Positions 14,677-19,064 of a stretch of 19,064 nt of DNA are shown here, piece after piece (the first letter of the stretch is position 1; every line of letters begins with the position of its first letter). The notes under the pieces were generated by a model. That model made no database searches. It saw only the letters and a program-made list of their open reading frames with translations, and was not told the origin of the DNA. The stretch is from Candidatus Bathyarchaeota archaeon (GTDB lineage Archaea > Thermoproteota > Bathyarchaeia > TCS64): positions 1-19,064 of the forward strand of contig WJJC01000091.1 of NCBI GenBank assembly GCA_014729945.1. The letters are read 5' to 3'. The position numbers were made by a program, and so were the translations under genes.

Positions 14677-15894
14677 TTACTTCTCACGAGTTACAACCTG
14701 GTAACCGCTCAGCGCCAAAGATTTGCTACAGGTCACCATCTCATCTATTCTTACATGTTTCTCAACGTCATCTGGGTAACCTCTGGGTCCGTAGAGACAG
14801 CACTCGATCCCAGCCTGAGCCAAGTGAGCCGTATCATTACCACAGTAACTGCGTGGGATAACAGCTCCAATCTGCTTCGGATACTCACCTGTGACTGTTT
14901 TATGGTTCGCCTTCAAGATATTCACCACCTCTGCGTCTGGATCTACCCCCATGGGAGGCATAACGGTTCCACCTACCCTGAACTTGGGGTTCACTGGATA
15001 CTCAAACTCGTACCTGAACTCAGGATCCTCTGCTACGATCTCCTCCAGCATATCTTTGAATCGCTGGTTAATCTCCTCTATAGTATAACCTGGAGGATAC
15101 CTGAAATCTACAATAGTTGTGCAGAAATCTGGGATATTATATGGACCAGCAAGGTCATAGTCCCTATTTCTGCCACCTATGATGCTACCTGCGACCCATC
15201 TGGGTGCCCCGGGGAGGTCGGGGTCTCTTACCTCAAACTCCATCTCGTCCATCCGGTCCAGGACCTTTCTCATCTTCTTAATGGCGTCCACCGCTTCCTC
15301 CATTCGGCTGATGTGATGGCTCTCACCTAAGACGTTTATAGCGAAATCATGGACGCCAACACATTTAGTCAGGATATTATCAACGCTATAGGGCTCTGGA
15401 ACAATGGCATAGTCCGTCCAGATTCCCTCTTCAAGCATATGTACAGTACCTACTCCGCCCTGAAGCTCACCGACCACCGTAGCGCACACTAGATCGCCTC
15501 TGAGGTTGACTCCAGAGCGTTTGATGGCTAAAGCAGCCATGAGGAAAGCCGCGTCACCGCTCTTCATATTATGGACTCCGGCTCCCCAAAGCCTGTTTCC
15601 CTCTACTTTGGGCTCGTATGGATCCCACTCCCAGTCAGCGGTAATCGGATCAATATCTAGATGTCCATTAAACATCATGGATTTACCGGTACCATCACCC
15701 TTTAAAACGCCGATTACCTGCCTTCTACCTGGCTGAACCTCCTGTATATGGACCTCGTCGAAGGCATTGTCCTCGTACCAGTCTATCATATAGTCTACGG
15801 CGGGTCCTTCTTTGTTGGTAAGGCTCGGCTGTCGTATCAGCTCGCAGGCTAGGTCTATTATCTCATCTTTCTTCAGGTAATCAAGTATATTCAA
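14677..15894 (-). CDS. M20-family metallohydrolase (ArgE/DapE/CPG2-like) with substituted metal-site residues
   Basis: A 405-residue protein with the full M20 layout: catalytic domain (1-180 and 300-405) and lid domain (about 180-295, with LGESHHISRMEEAVDAIKKM). Family members cut amide bonds of N-acyl amino acids or peptides with two zinc ions. H78 and D80 (FNGHLD) are present, as are E143 (VVGELQGG), E167 (VPEPYS) and H380 (KHVRIDE). Two expected ligands differ: the bridging Asp of the usual DMKGG motif is N109 (VHNMKSG), and the second Glu of the usual EE pair is L144. One-metal catalysis, altered chemistry or a binding role are possible. The TTG start at 15894 gives the expected MNILDYLKKDEIIDLACELI helix and no ATG is available. 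It lies between the hydrolase and RdhA-like genes, all minus strand. Confidence 0.85.
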   Translation of the reverse strand: MNILDYLKKDEIIDLACELIRQPSLTNKEGPAVDYMIDWYEDNAFDEVHIQEVQPGRRQVIGVLKGDGTGKSMMFNGHLDIDPITADWEWDPYEPKVEGNRLWGAGVHNMKSGDAAFLMAALAIKRSGVNLRGDLVCATVVGELQGGVGTVHMLEEGIWTDYAIVPEPYSVDNILTKCVGVHDFAINVLGESHHISRMEEAVDAIKKMRKVLDRMDEMEFEVRDPDLPGAPRWVAGSIIGGRNRDYDLAGPYNIPDFCTTIVDFRYPPGYTIEEINQRFKDMLEEIVAEDPEFRYEFEYPVNPKFRVGGTVMPPMGVDPDAEVVNILKANHKTVTGEYPKQIGAVIPRSYCGNDTAHLAQAGIECCLYGPRGYPDDVEKHVRIDEMVTCSKSLALSGYQVVTREK

Positions 15895-15968
15895 AATTGT
15901 TCACTCTTTATGTGCCTACTTAAGTCTCTAGACTATAAAATATGTGTATTAAATTATACAAACGGGGT

Positions 15969-17153
15969 TTATGTCCGTTTGAATGGCTTATTCCAGTACG
16001 CCTCCGGGTCATGGGGCTTGCCATAGCCAAATATATCATCGCTCCATACCCATAGCTTGTTCAGCTGAGGTACATACTTGATGAACCACTTCACCATATC
16101 ATAGATTGCTCCCTTTCCTTTGGTGAAGCTACATGTCCTGAAGCATACGCTACACGCTGAACCCACCTCATTCCAGTAAGCCAAGCAGGCTTCTTCATCT
16201 CCATACCATTTCAGGAAACCAGGATTGTTAGCCTTACAGACGGCCTCATAGGTTCTAGGTCCATGGGGTATTGCCTGTGCTGGGCAGTGTTTAGCGCATT
16301 TCTCGCAGTCCTCACAGAACTTGATTATCCCCGGGTGGGCAAGTTCACTCTGGGGCAGGGGTAGATCAGTAAAGACCTTCATCAATCGCACCAATGGACC
16401 ACGTTCCCATGTGATTAATCTACCATGTCTCCCAGCGTGACCAAGCCCGGCCTGTATTGCTATGGGTACGCTCATCGCTGTATCGTTTCCCATGGGTGTT
16501 GCGTGCCATCCTAGACCTCTTATAAATTCTGCAAGCTGACCAGCCATGTGATGCATCCTACTGTAGCCCATGTTTGTTGTAACCTCCAGTTGGGTGGGTG
16601 CATGCATAAACTCCTCGTACTCCATGGGTATAGCTATAGCGATTACATACTTTTGCTTAGTAGGGAATACAGCTTTTTCCTCGGTTACATAACCCTCATC
16701 TATCTCATCATCGAAAACAAGGGGGATACCATATCTACTATGTGTGTAGAACCACCGCTTATCCAGCCGAGTAAATCCTACATCACAGGCTCCGAAATAT
16801 TTCGCCACCTTAGTAATTATACGGGCGGCTTTCTCCGGTGAGCCTTCCCATCGGGGAACATCTTTTGGTTTAGTTACATATCCCAAGCTCTGCCAGTCAT
16901 AGTAGGCTATTCCCTGTGTATCCGTGCTCCCTTTAGGGTACTCGTAGAGACCCGCTGCTCCATTGAAGGCGTACTCCACTAGACTGAACCCCGGTGTCTT
17001 TTGCTTGATCTTGTCTGACCGGTATTCCTCTGCTCCGAATTCTACGACATTCCCCGTTTTCGCTATGGATTGTCCGAAAGCCGTGTTCCGTTGATCGAAT
17101 CGTGTAAACTCGGGTTTGCTAGGATATAACTCATCGAAGGTTTTTCGGGTCAA
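15969..17153 (-). CDS. Reductive-dehalogenase-like (RdhA-type) corrinoid iron-sulfur protein, no Tat signal
   Basis: A 394-residue protein of the RdhA type. Such enzymes use cobalamin and two [4Fe-4S] clusters to remove halogens reductively. Two cluster motifs are present: C280, C283, C286, C290 (CEDCEKCAKHCP), and C323 with C334, C337, C341 (ACSVCFRTC). The cobalamin-domain core runs from GYSRMHHMAGQLAEFIRGLG (196-215) through NDTAMSVPIAIQAGLGHAGR to GPLVRLMKVFTDLPL (252-266). Y197 and R256 are 59 residues apart, the same spacing I recall for the catalytic Tyr246/Arg305 pair in PceA. The N-terminus has no twin-arginine signal, so the protein is probably cytoplasmic, and no RdhB anchor gene is in the window. 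The start is TTG at 17153 with a TATA-like box 21-27 bases upstream. An epoxyqueuosine-reductase (QueG)-like identity is less likely because of the RdhA-type core and FTDLPL. Confidence 0.85.
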   Translation of the reverse strand: MTRKTFDELYPSKPEFTRFDQRNTAFGQSIAKTGNVVEFGAEEYRSDKIKQKTPGFSLVEYAFNGAAGLYEYPKGSTDTQGIAYYDWQSLGYVTKPKDVPRWEGSPEKAARIITKVAKYFGACDVGFTRLDKRWFYTHSRYGIPLVFDDEIDEGYVTEEKAVFPTKQKYVIAIAIPMEYEEFMHAPTQLEVTTNMGYSRMHHMAGQLAEFIRGLGWHATPMGNDTAMSVPIAIQAGLGHAGRHGRLITWERGPLVRLMKVFTDLPLPQSELAHPGIIKFCEDCEKCAKHCPAQAIPHGPRTYEAVCKANNPGFLKWYGDEEACLAYWNEVGSACSVCFRTCSFTKGKGAIYDMVKWFIKYVPQLNKLWVWSDDIFGYGKPHDPEAYWNKPFKRT

Positions 17154-17173
17154 TGGGTTTCACGTTCTTATGG

Positions 17174-17180
17174 ATTTATT
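17174..17180 (-). promoter_or_regulatory. TATA-like box for the RdhA-like gene
   Basis: Read on the minus strand this is AATAAAT, 21-27 bases before the TTG at 17153. It lies in the divergent region shared with the PolX gene. Confidence 0.45.
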
Positions 17181-17277
17181 GAGCTATAAAGTTCATCTAA
17201 GGATAACGTGTCTAAACATAAGGTAAGACATCTTCAATTACCACTGGGAAACAACATAATGTTATCTGGTAACAAAT

Positions 17278-17286
17278 TCATATGCA
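17278..17286 (+). promoter_or_regulatory. TATA-like stretch for the polymerase gene
   Basis: TTCATATGC lies 21-29 bases before the ATG at 17307. It supports that start over the in-frame GTG at 17208, which would add a 33-residue tail unlike the family. Confidence 0.35.
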
Positions 17287-17306
17287 CCCAAATACAATAT
17301 GAAAAT

Positions 17307-19019
17307 ATGAGCCTCAACCAGAAAATAGCTGAACAACTCTATCAGATCGGCGAGATACTAGCCATCAAAGGAGACCGGTTCAGAAGCAGAGCCTATAATA
17401 TGGCAGCCCAGAGGATAACAGCCCTCACAGAAGACGTGGGAGCCATAGCTGATCGCGGTGAATTACAGGAAATCCCCGGAGTTGGGGAGAGTATATCCAA
17501 TGTCATCCAAGAGATCATAGAGACTGGGCAAAGCGTTGTCCTCAAGGAGCTACGCGAATCCCTACCCAAAGGAGTTCTTCAGATGATAGAGTTAGAGGGG
17601 ATCGGACCCAAGATAGCTATGAGGTTAACCCAAGAGCTGGGTATAACCAATATCGAGGAACTGGAGAGAGCGGCTAAGGCAGAGGAGATTAGGAAACTCA
17701 AGGGTTTTGGGGCCAAGAAGGAGGAGAATATTCTAACAGCCATCGATGAGTACAGGAGCAGGAGCACCCGTTTTCTGCTGGGAGAGGTTTTACCCATTAT
17801 TCAGGGTATTATCAGTTATATGGAGGATTGCCCTCATGCGAGAAGGGTTGAGGTGGCGGGATCTGCTAGGCGTAGAAAAGAAACCGTGGGGGACTTAGAT
17901 GTACTGGTTAGCAGCCTTAGCCCGGATCTTGTTACTGAGCACTTTGTCTCCATGCCGCCAATAGTTAGGATACTGGGTGAAGGTGCCACCAAAAGCACGG
18001 TAGTACTGGAGAATATGCTCCAGGTTGATCTCCGAGTTATACCCCCTAAGAGCTATGGAGCAGCATTACAATATTTCACCGGTAGCAAAGAGCATAACGT
18101 GAAACTCAGGACCATCGGGGTGAAGACTGGCTTCAAGCTTAACGAGTATGGTTTGTTCAGGCGCGAAGACGATGAATTGGTGGAGGCAGAGGACGAAGAA
18201 AAGATCTATAACGCACTGGGTATGGCTTGGATGCCCCCCGAGCTCCGGGAGAATACCGGCGAGATAGAGGCTGCCATAGAAGGCACGTTACCGAACCTCG
18301 TGTCAATGGACGATGTTAGGGGGGATCTGCATGTACACACAGATTACAGTCACGCCATAGACCCCCTTGAAGCTATGGTGGAGAAAGTCATCGATATGAA
18401 TCTAGATTATATTGCCATCACTGATCACAGTAAGAGCCTTGCCATAGCCCAAGGACTGGATGAAGAGACACTAATGGAGCAAGTTGAGGAGATTAAGCGC
18501 CTTGATGACAAGTACCCTGAGATTAAGATACTGACTGGTACTGAGTGTGATATCAAGGGTGACGGTTCACTGGATTATAGTGATGATCTTCTCAGCCAGT
18601 TGGACTGGGTTGTAGCTAGTATACATACAGGTATGCAGCGGGATGAAGAGGTGATCACCAACCGTATCATAGATGCCATACACAATCCATATGTCCGGGT
18701 TATTGGGCACCCCACAGGGCGCCTTATACAGAAAAGAAGACCCTACGAGGTTAACCTTGATAAGATATTCGAAGCTGCATCTGAGCAAGACGTTTGTATG
18801 GAGATCAACTGCAGTCCAAACAGACTGGATCTAAGGGATGTGGACACTCGTAGAGCGAAAAAAGCTGGAGTAAAAATCGCGTTAGGTACAGATGCTCACA
18901 GCGTTCCCCAGATGGAGTTCCTTCCCCTCGGAGTAGCAGTTGCACGAAGGGGCTGGCTGGAGCCAGAAGACGTGATAAATACCTGGGAACTGGATAAAAT
19001 TCTTAGATTAAGAAAATAG
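17307..19019 (+). CDS. polX: Family X DNA polymerase with C-terminal PHP domain
   Basis: A 570-residue PolX of the bacterial/archaeal type, which fills short gaps in base excision repair and carries a PHP phosphoesterase with 3'-5' exonuclease activity. In order: an 8-kDa-like domain (1-80) with the HhH motif IPGVGESIS (56-64), a second Hh[11 protein letters not shown] (95-104) and a third LKGFGAKKE (131-139). The nucleotidyltransferase palm has [17 protein letters not shown] (185-201), with catalytic D196 and D198 and third Asp D241 (VDLRVI). [12 protein letters not shown] (257-268) is the sugar-selecting YF/FTGS region. The PHP domain (336-570) has its metal ligands: [10 protein letters not shown] (H342, H344), TDH (H374), E413, SIHTG (H440), GHP (H468) and GTDAHS (D529, H531). 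Length is normal and all active-site residues appear intact. The gene stands alone. Confidence 0.95.
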   Translation: MSLNQKIAEQLYQIGEILAIKGDRFRSRAYNMAAQRITALTEDVGAIADRGELQEIPGVGESISNVIQEIIETGQSVVLKELRESLPKGVLQMIELEGIGPKIAMRLTQELGITNIEELERAAKAEEIRKLKGFGAKKEENILTAIDEYRSRSTRFLLGEVLPIIQGIISYMEDCPHARRVEVAGSARRRKETVGDLDVLVSSLSPDLVTEHFVSMPPIVRILGEGATKSTVVLENMLQVDLRVIPPKSYGAALQYFTGSKEHNVKLRTIGVKTGFKLNEYGLFRREDDELVEAEDEEKIYNALGMAWMPPELRENTGEIEAAIEGTLPNLVSMDDVRGDLHVHTDYSHAIDPLEAMVEKVIDMNLDYIAITDHSKSLAIAQGLDEETLMEQVEEIKRLDDKYPEIKILTGTECDIKGDGSLDYSDDLLSQLDWVVASIHTGMQRDEEVITNRIIDAIHNPYVRVIGHPTGRLIQKRRPYEVNLDKIFEAASEQDVCMEINCSPNRLDLRDVDTRRAKKAGVKIALGTDAHSVPQMEFLPLGVAVARRGWLEPEDVINTWELDKILRLRK

Positions 19020-19064
19020 ACCAATGAAATTATGCTGTTACCTTATCTTACTTTACGATTGTAA
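19020..19064. other. End of window, nothing assigned
   Basis: The last 45 bases follow the PolX stop. An ATG at 19024 opens a frame to the window edge, too short to call a gene. Confidence 0.4.

Noticed and set aside
14659..15330. Long plus-strand open frame antisense to the M20 gene
   Set aside because: The M20 motifs on the minus strand are clear; the antisense product has no recognisable domain and low-quality composition.
15969..17153. Epoxyqueuosine reductase (QueG) as the identity of the corrinoid iron-sulfur protein
   Set aside because: The core sequence (NDTAMSVPIAIQAGLG, VRLMKVFTDLPL), the spaced second cluster and the long N-terminal region fit RdhA better; no HEAT-repeat tail is seen.
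17161..17210. Inverted CACGTT / AACGTG pair around the RdhA-like promoter as an operator
   Set aside because: The arms are only six bases and 38 bases apart, easily a chance match.
17208..17306. N-terminal 33-codon extension of the polymerase from a GTG at 17208
   Set aside because: The extra residues do not resemble PolX proteins, which begin near [11 protein letters not shown], and the TATA-like stretch fits the ATG at 17307.
1..19064. RNA genes, CRISPR arrays, insertion sequences, phage genes or defence systems
   Set aside because: I saw no tRNA cloverleaf, rRNA, regularly spaced repeats, transposase or defence-family motifs on either strand; reading by eye could miss a divergent small RNA.

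Overview
This window reads as ordinary chromosomal DNA from an archaeon. Many genes start within a few bases of where transcription should begin: AT-rich TATA-like boxes (TTTTAAAC, TTTTTAAC, TTATACTA, TATATTTTTAA in minus orientation) lie about 20-31 bases before start codons, with no recognisable Shine-Dalgarno site between. At least five genes appear to start with TTG. A PHP-fused family X DNA polymerase, a cytoplasmic reductive-dehalogenase-like protein, a creatininase-family amidohydrolase and a membrane-anchored winged-helix regulator fit an anaerobic sediment archaeon. An Asgard (Thorarchaeota- or Lokiarchaeota-like) origin is possible, but no lineage marker in the window proves it. I saw no rRNA, tRNA, CRISPR array, insertion sequence or phage gene.

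Layout. 1-3180: creatininase-family hydrolase, an M23-like (LytM-fold) protein, two small unknown proteins, an overlooked 44-residue helical ORF, and an ATC-hydrolase-like protein. 3180-8060: threonine-type asparaginase-like hydrolase, a half-length DUF318/ArsP-like membrane protein, two MFS transporters with a TIGR04076-like protein between them, and a two-CBS protein. 8110-9490: class C beta-lactamase-like serine hydrolase. 9640-13840: an exported beta-propeller protein broken by a frameshift and an in-frame TAG, an intact MscL-type channel, a branched-chain-amino-acid-type solute-binding protein broken in the middle, and a membrane-anchored winged-helix regulator. 13860-17150 (minus strand): alpha/beta hydrolase, M20-type metallohydrolase with two substituted metal-site residues, and an RdhA-like corrinoid iron-sulfur protein. 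17300-19020: PolX-PHP polymerase.

How the genes fit together. There is no single clear operon; most genes are separated by 30-150 bases and carry their own promoter-like box, often facing each other or overlapping by 12-18 bases at their 3' ends. The common theme is hydrolysis of amide and ester bonds (creatininase, ATC hydrolase, Ntn asparaginase, M20, serine hydrolase, alpha/beta hydrolase) together with uptake (two MFS carriers, orphan solute-binding protein). This suits scavenging of organic nitrogen and small organics, but that is inference. The most unusual stretch is 9640-13100, where three reading-frame lesions fall in two exported-protein genes on either side of an intact MscL gene. 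The RdhA-like protein and the altered M20 active site are the other points worth a closer look.
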